From Adenanthera pavonina (taxonomy: Eukaryota; Streptophyta; Magnoliopsida; Fabales; Fabaceae), in contig JAIVEN010000008.1 in NCBI GenBank assembly GCA_026686845.1, positions 12,802,501 through 12,866,500 of the forward strand: a DNA stretch of 64,000 nt. The letters run 5' to 3'. Positions 11,581-24,257 of the stretch are shown one piece after another. The notes beneath the pieces were generated by a model. It was not told the origin of the DNA. It ran no database searches and worked only from the letters and a program-made list of their open reading frames with translations. The translations under genes were made by a program, and so were the position numbers. Within the stretch, counting starts at the first letter, position 1, and each line of letters begins with the position of its first letter.

Positions 11581-12589
11581 AAAAAGAGTAGAAGTGGGCT
11601 TTAAAAATATAATTCGTATATGTAAAGCACCTTTATATAATTTTCATTTGATATGTATAAATATAATAACAGAAGACTGTAAATATTATTTTATATTTTA
11701 AAGTGATTTTGTTTTCATATTATTTAGCTTTTATTTAATATTGAATATATCTATACTGTCAGAATAAGTACTGCAACTTGAAGGATACTTGGGACGAAGA
11801 GTCACTGAAATCAGCAATTTGTACTAAGTGCCGACTGGAAAAAAGAAAAAGAAATAGAAAACAACTTGTTCCGCATTCGTCAGCCCACCGCGATTGATAG
11901 ATATTTAATAAATATTCTCAGTTTTCTCCATCAAAACAAAATATTTTATAAAACTATAAAGAAGTTCTTAACCATAATAAGGATACATAAAATTTAATTT
12001 ATAAAAATGATATACAAAGCTTGTCAGATTATGACATTCACAAATCTAAGGAACCATTTGGCACACCGTATATAATAAGGCCTAAAAGCTAGTATAAGAC
12101 ATGATAGGATAAGACCTAATAAAATTTGAATTCTATCTAAGCATTTGGTGCAATATTATATAATTCCTGCATTGTATAAAATATTATTTTTTTAACAAAA
12201 ATGCCTTTTGCTTGAAAATATTATAAGCACACAGAAGAAATATTAATATAAAAGGATCAAAAAGGGTAGAATTGTCAGAGCAGCGAAACCAGATGGAAAG
12301 ACACTTGATTTTAGTACACCCATTGCTGTCAAGCAGATCCTGCTTCTAATTTCGTTGATATATTGAATGAATTATTAGAATCAAAGTCATAAGAACACCG
12401 CTGTTTGCGGTCGCTCATCATTTGCTATATTATTTACACCAAATGAGTGATAAGCCCTTAACATATTATATTAGCTAATACTATGAGGCCACAAAATTGG
12501 TCCATACTCAAGAAATATAAGAACATTCCTCCCATTTTTTTTAATTAATTAGGGTTCTTGGACAAAATTATGTCTGAATTATCAATAAT
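11581..12589. other. intergenic; possible MITE
   Basis: No gene is seen. From about 12050 (GGAACCATTTGGCACACCG) to about 12490 there is a stretch with loosely inverse ends (TTTACACCAAATGAG near 12450), as in hAT- or PIF-type MITEs. I could not define exact ends. Confidence 0.3.
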
Positions 12590-13330
12590 GAATCAACCGA
12601 TGATTAATTGCTTTTATGAATGAAGTCTACAAATAAAAGGATCCCTATTTTTTTTTTTTGGAGTATCTGATATTCTAGATGTATCATATTTCAATTGGAG
12701 GATTTATCGACTTCCAAACTAATATGGATCGAGCCGGATAGGACCACCAAGTATTTAACATGATTATAAGCCAACAAGACATATTGAGTCTTTGTATTAG
12801 TTGTGTCTATGTGATTCTGCATTGCTTTTTATGTTTTTTATTTTTTAACTTTCTGTGATGTAATCATTCTTGTGGGACTCAGTCTGTTGAATTGATATGT
12901 TGTTTACTGTTATGATGAAAAGTTTTTCAGGAAAAAAAAAATAAATTATGTGATTTGCGTGTTTTGACTGTGGTAGAGGTATTTTTGGGGGAAAATTAAA
13001 TAAACTCAACTTGCAGCCATCTTTTGTCGAAGTTTCTTAACCCCGCCAATGCTTATTTAATAACACCCTTGTAGATATATGTGGTTTTTCAACCTGCAGT
13101 TAGTGTTATTTATTTATTATTTATATAATGGACTTGATAAATGAATCATGAATGACACGTTTAGTTCAGTGGAAGATTTCAATGGAAGCACAATTCCACC
13201 AAAACTGATGATTCATCTGGTACACTTCTTTTTTTTTTAAGGCCAACATTCATTTGGTATACTTTGGTATATTCTGGAATTGAAAGATATTGTAAAAGAA
13301 GTCAAATATGAAAAGAAATAAGAAATAGAG
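12590..13330 (+). repeat. duplicated segment, copy B, uninterrupted
   Basis: Uninterrupted relative of 2530-2890 plus 11217-11580. It shows what the locus looked like before the LTR insertions. Its left third has extra sequence (12650-12765) absent from copy A. No coding potential. Confidence 0.65.
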
Positions 13331-14566
13331 CTGGAATAATAATAAAAGTGGGCATTAAGCGCTCATTAATTCTTCCTCTTCTTATAGGCTTCAAGAGTAT
13401 ATCGATATAACAGCAAAAGATTCAAATATCCTTGCCAAAATTAATTTTTGTTTGGCAAAATATTATCATTCTTTTCTATTCCTTTCTATTCATTTTCTTA
13501 AACAAAACAATTCGGAATTCATTATTATTGACTAATTAAGATTGGAGCTAATATTTGGTATTCTTCGTATTCATTCTTATTGGGTATGTTTTCAGCAACC
13601 AAACAAGTCATAAGGTGCACAGTATTGCCTATGATACTGATACTAGTCATCAGATGCAACAACGAGGGCACGGTGCTCACTTGTTTAATTTGGCTTAAAA
13701 TAGTAGTGGGCTATAGTCTTAGGTGATTTTTACAAAGCCCAAGAAAATTTGTTAAGCCCATTGCACATTATTAGGCCTAAAATAAGTAGGGCTCATAGTA
13801 TTTAAATTTAAAATATATATATATAGTAACATGTGATAGACTTGCAGAATAGCTGGCTAAGTTAAATGCTAAAAGCATAATCTACCGTGCATTTGAGAAT
13901 TGGTAGCCATGATTGTTTCTAGTGCGTGGGCTTACAGGAAGTGGGGCTCTCAAAAAGTAACTGATTACATCATGCATACGGGAATCAAGATAAGTTAGAT
14001 AACTATCGGAGGAACCGGATTCCATGCTCACCGCAACAATGAGGAGTGCGTGCTCATCATGTACCTAAATTGTTCCGATCAGAACGACCGTCAAAATTCA
14101 AACTAGATAGTTGATGTTTAATTTTATTTTATTATTAAATTTTTTTATATATCTTTATTTATTATTTGTAGAATCTAAAATAAAGATAATTTTATAATTA
14201 TTATATTCTTGAAAAAAAAAACATCAAATCTAAACCATCTAAATCTAATTGAGATAGTTTAGATCTAATTGCAGTGATCAATAGTATTTTGAAAAAACTA
14301 AAGTTGTTAATGTTAACTTTTCATATTAATTCACATAATTTAGTTAAAAGTGTTATTTATTAATAGCTAAAAGGAGTAGTACATGTTGTATTTTGGTCTG
14401 TGGCCTTGTTGAGGATCACATAAGAAGTATGTATTGGCTGTCATGCTATTATAGAATTTTCAAAAGATTCAATATTTGGAGGAGGTCTGCCGAAATTTGT
14501 ACAAGCTCATATATGTGTGTGTAAAAGCATGCATGTAATTGGACATTTACATTGTAAATGCATATT
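13331..14566. other. intergenic AT-rich DNA
   Basis: No ORF or structural element is supported. Confidence 0.4.
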
Positions 14567-16225
14567 TAGGGCCCATTTGATTTGGTTCAATTCTTAGTAC
14601 GTACCTGAAATCCTTGGTAATCCTATTTCTATTTCCATATATGATTGTTTGGTCGGTTTATTTACGTCGTAATCATCATTCCCAGGCAATGCTCATTCGC
14701 AAACTTTCTGGAATATGAACACTCACCATAAACTTGGTCAGTCCTCATTCAGATTACCGAGAATCAACCTTAGGACGAAATAACTCCCACCTTTCGTTCT
14801 CTCCTTCCTCACAAATGCCATTTTCGCACCATCATCTTCACTGCTGACTCTCCTCCGCCGACAAGAGGGGCAAACCTATGAAGAGAGGTGTGGGGGTAGC
14901 TGCATCCACTAACCTTTTTCCCCTTTACTTAGAACTATATATGTGTAGCTGTGTGTGTGTGTGTGTATGATGTATATTAATTAAATGCCCCCAATACTTG
15001 ATAGTATTATTTTTCAATACCGTCCAACTTTTTTTCTTAATCTTATAATTTATATATTCATAAAATGTTATCCATAATAATTACATCACATCTTTTTATT
15101 TTATTTGTAAATACATTTTTATTTTTATTTAAACTCTTTTTTACCATTTTGCTCTGTGCTTGTTTCGACTTCAGCCTTTGTTTTAGTTTTTGTGTTCAGC
15201 TGGCATCATTATTGAACCATCAAGTTTGTATAATTTATTAATAAAATTAAACTCTTATGAGTTTACCTTATAGACTCACAATTTTAACAAACTGATAATA
15301 TAATGTATATTCAAATATTTTATATTATATTATATTTTTACTTAATTAATATTATATATATATGTTGACCCCACAATCCAACATTTTTGGATCCGCCACT
15401 AACCGACAACACCACCAGCCCATCGTGTCGGCTTGAGCTTGTGGTGGCTGCGCCTTCTCCATGACCACTCTTTTCTCTGTCCACCTTCTCCATCCTCCAC
15501 AACTCCACCACTCCCACCTATCTTCGTCCACCATTATTCGGAAGCTTCTTCATCACCTATTGAGCTCATGGTGGCAGCACCACTGTCCAGATCTACCATC
15601 GATTTGGATGCCCTTTGGTGTTCATTCTCTTCCTTTGCTATTTAAAAGGTTATGGGTCAAAAATATTCATTTCTTTCACACAAAATGAGAAACAGTGCCA
15701 GCCTTATATAGAGAGGCCTTTACAATAAGATAATGACATCTGTTCAATCGAAAGGCAAAATACAAACATAACAAAATATAAAGGAAAAGTATGAGCTGTC
15801 ATGAAGGAAAGGATCAAACACTCTTATCTGTAAAATAGCTAATGTGAACTACTGCTTCTGTGTCATTTTGACTGATGATGTGTCTTAACACTATTCAATT
15901 TATATATGATGATTTTGATTTCGAATATGGATTTTGATTTTTGCTTTGAGTTTTGAAATCTGTGAGATTTTATGATGATTTTTTTTATGGTCCATGAGAG
16001 CAGATGCGTGAGCAGGGAGAGGAAGTAGAGTGAGATCAGAGAATGATGGAATGGTGGGGAGGGGAAAATTATCTTGTTCCAGTCAAAAGGGTCTTTTTGC
16101 ACTTATTTTTGTCTGATAAATATAAAAATATTTTTTTCCAATTTTCTAAATAACATACCAAACAAAATCATGGTCATTATCACTCCATTCCATTCCTACC
16201 CTTTCTAGGAACCAAACGAGCTCTT
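14567..16225. repeat. possible non-autonomous TIR element
   Basis: Left end GGCCCATTTGATTTGGTTC and right end (inverse) GAGCTCGTTTGGTTCCTAG are roughly inverted. Both are followed by TTCC...ATGATT.TGTTTGGT motifs, as in many plant hAT/PIF MITEs. No matching target duplication was found. Inside are a (GT)n run near 14947 and a proline/serine-rich open stretch near 15430-15690 that I do not regard as a gene. Confidence 0.3.
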
Positions 16226-17338
16226 GAAGTTGAATAGGTGTGTAGTTAAGTTTAAGGCTTGAGTGTTTTTTGTTTCATTTTCCGTGCCAATCAAATCTTT
16301 ATTTTCGGGATGCAAGTGGCATTTGCAGCCACGATTACTATGAGATTTGGCTTTTACGAATAGCAGTATAGTTTTTGAAGGTTGAAGTCGCCGCTGGGAA
16401 ATTTGATTCTCATGTGGAAGTTAAGAAAAGTTACCTCTTGTATAATATGACTAAAATTTCTATGACGGCAAGAAAAATTTGTTTTGTTTGGACATTTTCA
16501 ACAAATAAATAAATAAATAAATGGACCAAAGATAGCGGTAAAACCTTAAATTTATACATGGATAACAGATGGAGATGACTTAAATGGAATTAATATATGA
16601 TTCTTTGATACTTACTCATCTGGCTTGAAATATGTTACCGAGTTACCGTGCATTTTCTTTGCAAAATATACTTCATCTTTTAATTAGGCCGTCAAACACA
16701 TGTGATTATAATTTTAGTTTCAATTTTTTTAGGTTATAAAATAATAGCACAGTTTATGAAAGTTATGGGAGGTTAAATGAGGCTGGCCAAAAAAAAAAGT
16801 TAAATGAGGGTAAAATAGTCAAATAATTTTCTTTAAGTCCTACAGCCTAATTATAATTTTTAGAGTCCCGCGTTGTAATTTTTTTTTTTTTTGCCAAATC
16901 TTCTTTATAAATATTGACCATCAAAGTATTAAAAATTGGATCGGACTGGCCAGTTCAACTAATCAGACTATGCACCAATGATAAGTCCTATTTGGAATCA
17001 TGAGAAAACTAGCCATTTTGAGAACCAATGGAAAGCTTGTTGAACCAATCATGAATTGGTTTTAACCGGTGGAAATGGAAATTTACTAAACCAATTTGAA
17101 CGGATCTTTTTTTATTTTTTAATTTTTAAATTTAAATCATATTTCTAGACTATAATATATGTATACTTATACCAAAATAAACATTGAGAAATGAAGAATA
17201 ATATTCAAATGGGCAAAAAATCTATATATATTATAAAATTATGAATTATAAAACAAGTATATGTACCTTACAAATATCTTATATCTCTAATTACTTTATT
17301 TTTTAAATTATAAAATATTTATTCACTTTTTTAAATTA
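16226..17338. other. intergenic, with an ACCGGTT-type repeat
   Basis: No gene. About 16920-17110 carries GGCCAGTTCAACTAATCAGAC and TTTTAACCGGTGG, like the elements at 42.05-42.69 kb and 55.84-56.69 kb. Confidence 0.35.
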
Positions 17339-17377
17339 TGTTTTCACTTCTTTTTTTTTTTTTGATAGAGAAGAAGC

Positions 17378-17900
17378 AAAAGACACCTACTATACTGAGA
17401 AGTTAAATCAACTACTAAAAGGCTAACAATAATATCTCCAGGAATTAACTGCAACTCAATAGGAAGATCAAGAGCACGCTTAGCCAATAAGTCTGCTTCA
17501 CGATTGCAATCCCTGCTAATATGTATCAGCTGAATATGCCAGTCCTTCTGCATACAAGCCTTAATCTCATTAACCAGATCATTTTCTTCATGTAGCGTAT
17601 TACTTTTTCCCAAGATAAGCTTAAGAGCATCTGTAGAATCACTCTTGAGCAAAATTCATCGCCAACCTCTGTCCCATGCCCGCTTTAAACCCATGTAACA
17701 TGCCCAAAGTCCAATTGTCAAGCAATCGCCACTCGCAAGCCGAAGCATAAATAAACGCTTCTATACATCTCCCCCGATTATCTAGCATAATACCTCCACA
17801 AGCCACTTTCCACAAACTCCTGGACCATGCCCCATCTACCAAGATCTCAACTTCATAGTCAGTTGTTTGAATTCTTTCTTCCTCATTTACATCCACTCGT
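17378..17900 (-). pseudogene. LINE RNase H domain
   Basis: Shows EILVDGAWS (first catalytic Asp), DSTDALKLI and ISRDCNREADLLAKRAL (the terminal His/Asp-type helix of the RVT_3 family, with the usual H replaced here). The reading frame shifts near 17645. The glutamate helix reads ACEWRLLDNWTLG, where the family normally has an Ala-Glu. The domain is therefore mutated and presumably dead. Confidence 0.8.
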
Positions 17901-19216
17901 CCTTGCATATTCTCAACATGAAGTTTGTTAGCAGCCCTTCTCATACAGTTAATAATACCACTCGCCTGGCCAATGATGCTTTGAGCCTTAGGATCTTTAT
18001 TCTCAAATATTCTCTCATTTCTTCCTTTCCAAAGAAGCCAACAAATAATACTAAAGAATTCTCCCCACCTTTCGTGGCCCCTTCCATGGTTCCCTGGTAC
18101 ATTCCAATTAAACCATTCCTTTAATCCCAAAGAGTAGAACTTGTGAATCTTTCCTTGATCAACAACTCAAGGCCACACCCTCATAGCAAGAGGACAATTT
18201 CTGAGCACATGCACCATGTCTTCCATTCAGAAGTGCAGTGATAACAACAAGGATTATTACTCAAGCCTCTAATGTGCCTTGAGTTGTTAGTGATGAGTCA
18301 ATCATGTAAAGCAGGCCAAAATGTCTTACACCTCTGTGGTATCTTGAGCTTCCAAAGATGTCCCCAATGAGGTTCAATCCCTCCTTCCCTATTCTCCATT
18401 AATTCATATGCAGACCTTATCATGAAACCACCATGTTTCTCTAGCTTCCACCTTATAAATTCTTCTCTTTCTCGACCACATACTCATTCAAGTCCTTTCT
18501 CAACAAGGTCCCAACTATTCTTAATTCCTCTCCATAATTGTGAACTCGCTCTCTCTTTAGCAATCAAAGGAATATGATCATTACCACATCTATACTTATT
18601 TCTCACCACTTGTACCCACAAGGTGCCTTTCTTCTCAACCAGGCCCCAACCTACCTTCATCATAAAAGCCTTATTTTGTAATTTAATATGTCTCATACCA
18701 AGGCCTCCACATTTCTAATCTTTGCACACCTCATCCCAAGCAACAAGATGTATTCTTCTTCTCTCATTGCTTGAGCCCCAAATAAACCCACGAGTGCATT
18801 TCTCTAGTTCATCACATGTATTGCTCGGCAAGGGTGTTGTTTGCATTGAATAAAGAGGGATAGTCGATATGACTGATTTAGCCAAAGTATGTCTTCCTGC
18901 CAAGGAGATAGATTAGGCCTTCTAGTTACTTAATCTTTGCTTCACTTTATCAACCACGAACTGATATGTATTTTTGTGCACCCAATCATGTTGAAGTGGA
19001 ACTCCCAAACACTTACCCAGGTCACTTATACGCATGACTCCAAGTAACTCACTCAATTGTTCAGCTCTAGTATGATTTACATTTTTAGAAAAGTATAATC
19101 AAGTTTTACTTAAACTCACCTTTTGACCCAAGGCATTACAAAAATCACTCAAGCATCCTTTAATAACCTGTACTTGGTCAATTGCAGCCTTCGTAAAAAT
19201 AACTAGATCATATGCA
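17901..19216 (-). pseudogene. LINE RT C-terminal part and zf-RVT region
   Basis: Reading leftwards (minus strand): FAYDLVIFTKAA at the RT active site (family: F/YADD), LGVPLQHDWVHKNTY, SLAGRHTLAKSVISTIPLY, IHLVAWDEVC, GGLGMRHIKLQNKAFMMKVGW, VVRNKY, then the zf-RVT region and WLLWKGRNERIFENK. Several stops interrupt it. It joins 21737-22309 across the solo LTR without loss of sequence. Confidence 0.85.
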
Positions 19217-19221
19217 AAGAA

Positions 19222-21731
19222 TGTAACACCCCTCATGTTATTTTTCTTGGCTTTGTATTTAGAACCGGAGAAAACAGGACGAATGAAGGCTCAAGTGGAG
19301 TTTGGAAGAGCTCCACGCCACGGTGAGAAGCAGGGCCGCCGCGGCGATAACCATTCTAGTGGCTTTGTCCTGGATGAACTGGTGGAGCCGCGGCGAGGTG
19401 TGCTGGAGCCGCGGCAAGAGTCAGAAAATTTATTTAAATCCCGATCATTTGAGATGAACGGAAAAGAAAGAAACGAAGGGAGCGACAGAGGAAACCGAGG
19501 AAGTTAAGCTAGGGTTCGAGATTTCCGGCCATTATGAGTAATTTTCAGACCTCAAGAGCTTGGATTCAAGTTGGTTAGTGTTCTCTACTCCTCTCTCTCT
19601 ATTTCTCTTCAGTTGAAGTTTGGGATTTTCGGTGTTAAGGTTGGATTTCCAGTTTGAGGTGAAATCCACCGATTGAAATAGATGATTTGAGATTAATGGA
19701 GTGTGTTTTGGTGTTCTTGTTGCTTGGATGTGAGTTTTGAAGGGTGTATGTATGATTTGAGCTTAACCCTAGGTTGTTATTAGTTAGGGCTCTTGGGAAT
19801 CCGAAGGGTATGTGGTTGTGTAGTGTTTGAGTGATCCCTAAGAGCTTATTGATGCATGAAAAGAGTATTGGAACCTTGGGTTAGGTTAATGTAATTGAAT
19901 TGTGATGTTTGGTTATATGGTGTATTGTGTTAATGGAAGAATTGTGGTATTGTTAAGATTGTTGGCTAATCGAAAGGGGTTCACGTGTGTTGGACAGTTC
20001 GAGGAAGCTTGTGGAATTCGTGTGCATGTGGTAACGACAATTGAGGCAACCGGGTGTTTGTTTATTTGTATTGTATTGTATATTGGTATATATATTTGTG
20101 TATATGTATATATGCATGTTTCTGTCATACCACGATATTGATGTGATTGTGTGTACTATTTTTTATGTATCGTGGTATGCACACAGCTAGATGATAGCCA
20201 TGATATTTATGATGATGACGACGATGATAATGTCTATGATGATGATTTTGGCATGGCATGACATGATGCATACATATGATCGTGATATGATGATGATGAT
20301 TATATTATGGTACATGAGCATCACCACATGGCATTGTGAGGCCTTGATATATGGCGGATTGAGTGGTGATGATATGATAATGATATAATATGATGATATA
20401 TTTTAGGGAGGATAAGGATGGATATATATTTTAGGGAGGATAAGGATAGGATCTCTGCGGCTAAATCACCTCTGATGGCCAGGAGGGAAAGGCTTGTAGT
20501 GGACTGTACCTTCCCTAAATCGCTGCCAATTCGTGGTGGGAAAGGGGAAGGAGAGCCACGGTCCGAACATTAGTGTTACCTTTGGCCGGGTGCACTAATG
20601 GGAGGTGAGATTAGTGATGTCCCGGAATCAGTCTTCACCGACTGTTGGAAGGGAGTTACCTATAGGAAATGTCATGTTATGACGATAGCCCGTGGTTCAA
20701 GCTGTGTGCGAGGGAGACATGCATACCATTCATTGTACATTGCATTCATGAGTTGTATGTAATATATACATATATATGTGTGTGTGAATGTTTCCGGTTA
20801 CTGAGACATTGTCTAACCCCCCTCTCCCATAAACTAACCTTTTAGGTGACGATTCTGGCACTAGTCCAGAGAAGACACGAGAGTAGCTGTGTACGTGGGA
20901 ATAGTCTATGTAGAGTGTGCACTTTGTATTTGTAATTGTGCCAAGTAAGGTAGAAGGTTTTGTAATGGAGGAATGATACAGTTGAGACTGGTTATGAGTG
21001 TATGTATGTATGTTCATATATAGTTGTATGGTTTTGAATGTTGAGAAGTCTGTATGTTAGTATTGGTGAGTTCAGAGTGGCTTTGGCACCTTGTTAGTTT
21101 GTTTAAAGGCCGGTAGCCCAGTTGGTCAGGTTGGGTTCCAATGGATCAAATCTTAGAGGAGTGGTCCCTTTGAGATGAAGCCTCTTTGAACAAGTTGGTT
21201 TGGGGGTTTTGGGCCTGTATGATTGGTCTGTGAGTGTCCATTTGACTTTGGTGGCAATTGGAGGTTGTTAGTGATGAGTTTTAGTCAATAAGTGGCCAAA
21301 ATGATACTAAAGGTCTAGAATCTCCATACAAAGTTGGATGGAGGTAAAAGTAGTGTCTATGGATAGATGGGGACTAGATTGACTTGTAGGAGTTGGAACC
21401 AAGTCAATCGGAGGTCGAAGCATAAAGTTATGCGCATCGGAAGTTCGTCATGGAATATGAAAATTGCTGATATGGGATATTAGCATGGGACGCCGCCGCT
21501 CCAGAGTCCAAGCCGCGGCGCCAGTGAATCCAGAGGCAATGTAGAAGCAGGGAAGGCCGGAGCCGCGGTGGTACTGTAGCGGCCGCGGCCCTAATCCAGT
21601 CTTGGTGGTTTTAAGGTTGTTTTCGCTGTGTTGAGGCATTGGAGAGTTGTTTTAAGGTATTAGGGGTTGTGTTTGGTTAAATGTTGAAGTTTTTGGTCAA
21701 GTCATGAGGTGTCAAGAAGTAGGGTGTTACA
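19222..21731 (+). mobile_element. solo LTR, 2510 bp, inserted in the LINE
   Basis: Starts TGTAACACCC and ends GGGTGTTACA, a 10-bp perfect inverse pair. It is flanked by AAGAA on both sides (19217-19221 and 21732-21736). No internal retroelement genes remain, so it is the product of recombination between two LTRs. Inside are GAGCCGCGG motifs near both ends, a GATGAT-rich stretch at 20190-20400, and the phrase TAACCCCCCTCTCCC near 20815 that recurs in Tekay/Del-like LTRs. A related, reversed fragment lies at 44165-45015. The open frames here are by-products of simple repeats. Confidence 0.92.
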
Positions 21732-21736
21732 AAGAA

Positions 21737-22309
21737 CAAATGAGAGATAGGTGGCCCATCTTTTGTTAGCTTAATAGGCCTCCAATTTCCTTGTGTTATT
21801 TCCTCTTGAATTAGGTGTGCAAGCTTCTCCATACAAATCACAAATAGAAGAGAAATAAGATCCCCCTAACAAATTCCTCTAGATGGATGAAATTCCTCTG
21901 TTTTGCTACCTTCCCATAAAATTTGCATCTTGGGAGAGGATATACAATGTCAAATAACCTCAATCAAATTTCCTAGTAAATTCAATTCCTGAAGACAAGA
22001 GACAGCAAAGTCCCAATGAAGCCGGTCATAAGCTTTCTCCAAATCAATTTTAATAGCCATGAAGCTTTTCTTCCCCTTCATACTCCTCATAGAATGAATA
22101 AGTTCCTATGCTATTATTATATTATCACTACTCAGCCTTCCTAGAACAAAACCCCATTGATTAGGGGCAATGGCATCAGGAAGAATACTCTTGATACGAT
22201 TGGCCACCACCTTCGTAATCATTTTATAGATGACGTTACATAAACTAATAGGTCGGAAGTCCCTAATAGTTTCTAGGTGGTCCTTCTTGGGAATAAGCAC
22301 AATCAACAT
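21737..22309 (-). pseudogene. LINE reverse transcriptase, N-terminal part
   Basis: Reads LIVLIPKKDHLETIRDFRPI, SLCNVIYKMITKVVANRIK, NQWGFVLGR, then after a stop AIKIDLEKAYDRLHWDF (catalytic Asp of motif A) and ISHLFF, which runs directly into FAYD across the LTR insertion. These are the canonical RT motifs of plant L1 LINEs. Confidence 0.88.
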
Positions 22310-22334
22310 ACCATTAATTCTGTTTTCACTTCTT

Positions 22335-23174
22335 ATCTTGACTAACTTTAATTCTTTTTTATTTTTATTCTTATTTTTTATTTGAAATTAATTTTTGACA
22401 TATTTTTTGTAATTTTTATCTTCCTTTTTAAAATAATTAATGTATTTAAAATTACATTAATTTAATCATGAGAGGTTATACTATATTCTAACAACAGAAT
22501 CTTAAATCACTACTTCAACTAGTTTAATCATCGATCCCACTTTTAATATCTTATTGACTATTATAAGCCCTCCGTTCTTCAACTTAAGTTTCCTTTGATT
22601 TTGAGCATTATTCGCATAAAAAATTGTAAATGACTCAATTATCTTATTAAAAAATGATTTTGGTGGGAGAATGTGACTATATCAACATATGCTCTTGTTA
22701 TTTAATTGAATTATCTAACAAGCTTAAAAATAACTTGTTAGCCGAATAAAGTTAAAATGAAATTTTGGTAAGCCATTGATTTTTGAAAAAAATTGGTGAA
22801 ATTATTTTTAATTTTTCGTTAAACGAAACACATATTATATATAGAAGGATTTTTTTAGTGAAAAAGGTAAAATAATACTTCTAAAATTAAAATATTAAAA
22901 TGTGTACCATATAATTGATTAGTTACGTTTAACCATTTTACACAAATTGAGGAAAATAGTTAAAAGTACTTTATATTTAGATTTTAAAATAAATTGTCAC
23001 TATTTTTAATATTATTATTAATTTAATTAATTAAGATAGCTTTCCTCTCTTGATTAATTCACTTCTCAAATTTTAAGTTTGGAAATTAAAATCAGCAAAT
23101 TGACTTCCTATACCAGGGCATTAATGAAAAAAAAAATAATGCTATAAACATTTTGCAATGTGACTTATTATATA
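22335..23174. other. intergenic AT-rich DNA
   Basis: Nothing recognised. Confidence 0.4.
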
Positions 23175-23469
23175 CACTACAAGAAAATTGGAATTTTGGG
23201 ACGGATTTTGTGACGGAAACAATTCCGTCTCAAATTCCGTCGCAAATCTGTCCCAAAATCCGTCACAAAATTTTTGTGACCGATTTTATGGCGGAAATTT
23301 CACAAATCCATCTCAAATCCTTCACAAAATCTGTCACAAAAAATTTGCGACGAGCTAAAATATGACGGACATGACCCGTCAGAAAATCCGTCACAAAGCC
23401 AAAATCCGTCTCAAATTTTACTTAATCCGTCGCAAATTTCCGTCTCAAATTTCCAGTTTTTTTGTAGTG
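23175..23469. mobile_element. small CACTA-type non-autonomous element
   Basis: Termini CACTACAAGAAAATTGGAA and, inverse, CACTACAAAAAAACTGGAA. The 3-bp duplication ATA lies on both sides, as in CACTA transposons. The 295-bp body is almost wholly built from reiterated TCCGTC(A/T/G)CAAA units in both orientations, the subterminal repeats where transposase binds in this superfamily. It has no coding capacity. Confidence 0.85.
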
Positions 23470-23964
23470 ATATATTCAAGACCATTAAAAATATTTTAAA
23501 ACGTGAGGGAGCATTTTATTTTCTTTCTTCATGTTAAGGTTCTAAAAGGTAGTAATGTTCCCTTAGTTATCATGATGAAAAGCTAACTCTTTCCCATATT
23601 TGATAAAAGTGAAATTTTTTGCCTCTTCTTTCTTGAAACCCCTCTCCAATTTTCCAAACATGATCTAAGATAGATAATTCAATTGCATCTCAAATATTTT
23701 AGTTATTTTCAAATCACAACACTAATATATCAAACTAAAGATAAGATTCACCAAATCATATTTCATCTTCATCTGCCTCTTCTTCAAAGTTGGATGATAT
23801 TGTAGATATAACACCTGTGACGCATTATGACCTGAAATTTATAATAATAAATTAAGTATGAGCCTATACATTTTAACATTGACCCAAACAAGCATAAAAG
23901 CATTACGAATAAATTCTTATTAACTTCAACTATCATTATGAATAATAATATGCCCCGTGTTGTA

Positions 23965-24257
23965 CTCCTTCTGTCCTTTTTATATGGAATTTAAAATAAA
24001 AATATGCAGATTAAAGCTGATAGTTAAAATTAGTTATAAGTTTTGATTTTATGAAAAATTTTCATGCCTTCCTTAAATACCTTTAATAAAAGTCATTAGC
24101 CTCATTTTTACATTAATACTTGGAGTGATGTAGTTAAAACTATCTAGAATATGTGTGAAAATCATATACTAATATTTCACGGAATTTTATGAAAGCCTTT
24201 ATATAAAGGACAACAAAAATCTTTTAAAAAAATCCTTATAGTGAAAAATGGAGAGAG
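23965..24257. repeat. Stowaway-like MITE
   Basis: Ends CTCCTTCTGTCCTTTTTATA and, inverse, CTCTCTCCATTTTTCACTAT, with TA on both sides. AT-rich body with no ORF. Confidence 0.65.

Larger units (their letters stand above)
17353..22320 (-). mobile_element. 5'-truncated L1-type LINE, carrying a solo LTR
   Basis: A 14-bp target duplication TGTTTTCACTTCTT flanks it (17339-17352 and 22321-22334). The 3' end on the minus strand is an A-run, as expected of a LINE. Coding remnants in order are RT, the zinc-ribbon-like zf-RVT region and an RNase H domain of the plant L1 type. Without the solo LTR and its duplication the insert is about 2.45 kb. It starts within the RT domain, so the endonuclease and ORF1 are missing, probably from incomplete reverse transcription. 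Many stops make it inactive. Confidence 0.9.

Noticed and set aside
15352..15690. Overlapping Ser/Pro-rich ORFs
   Set aside because: No recognisable domain, low complexity, and both strands are open; it lies in a probable non-autonomous element.
20191..20388. Methionine-rich 65-codon ORF
   Set aside because: It is a translation of a GATGAT/ATGATG simple repeat inside the solo LTR.
23175..23469. Array of short repeats resembling CRISPR
   Set aside because: The repeats are irregular, in both orientations, without unique spacers, and are bounded by CACTA termini in a plant genome.
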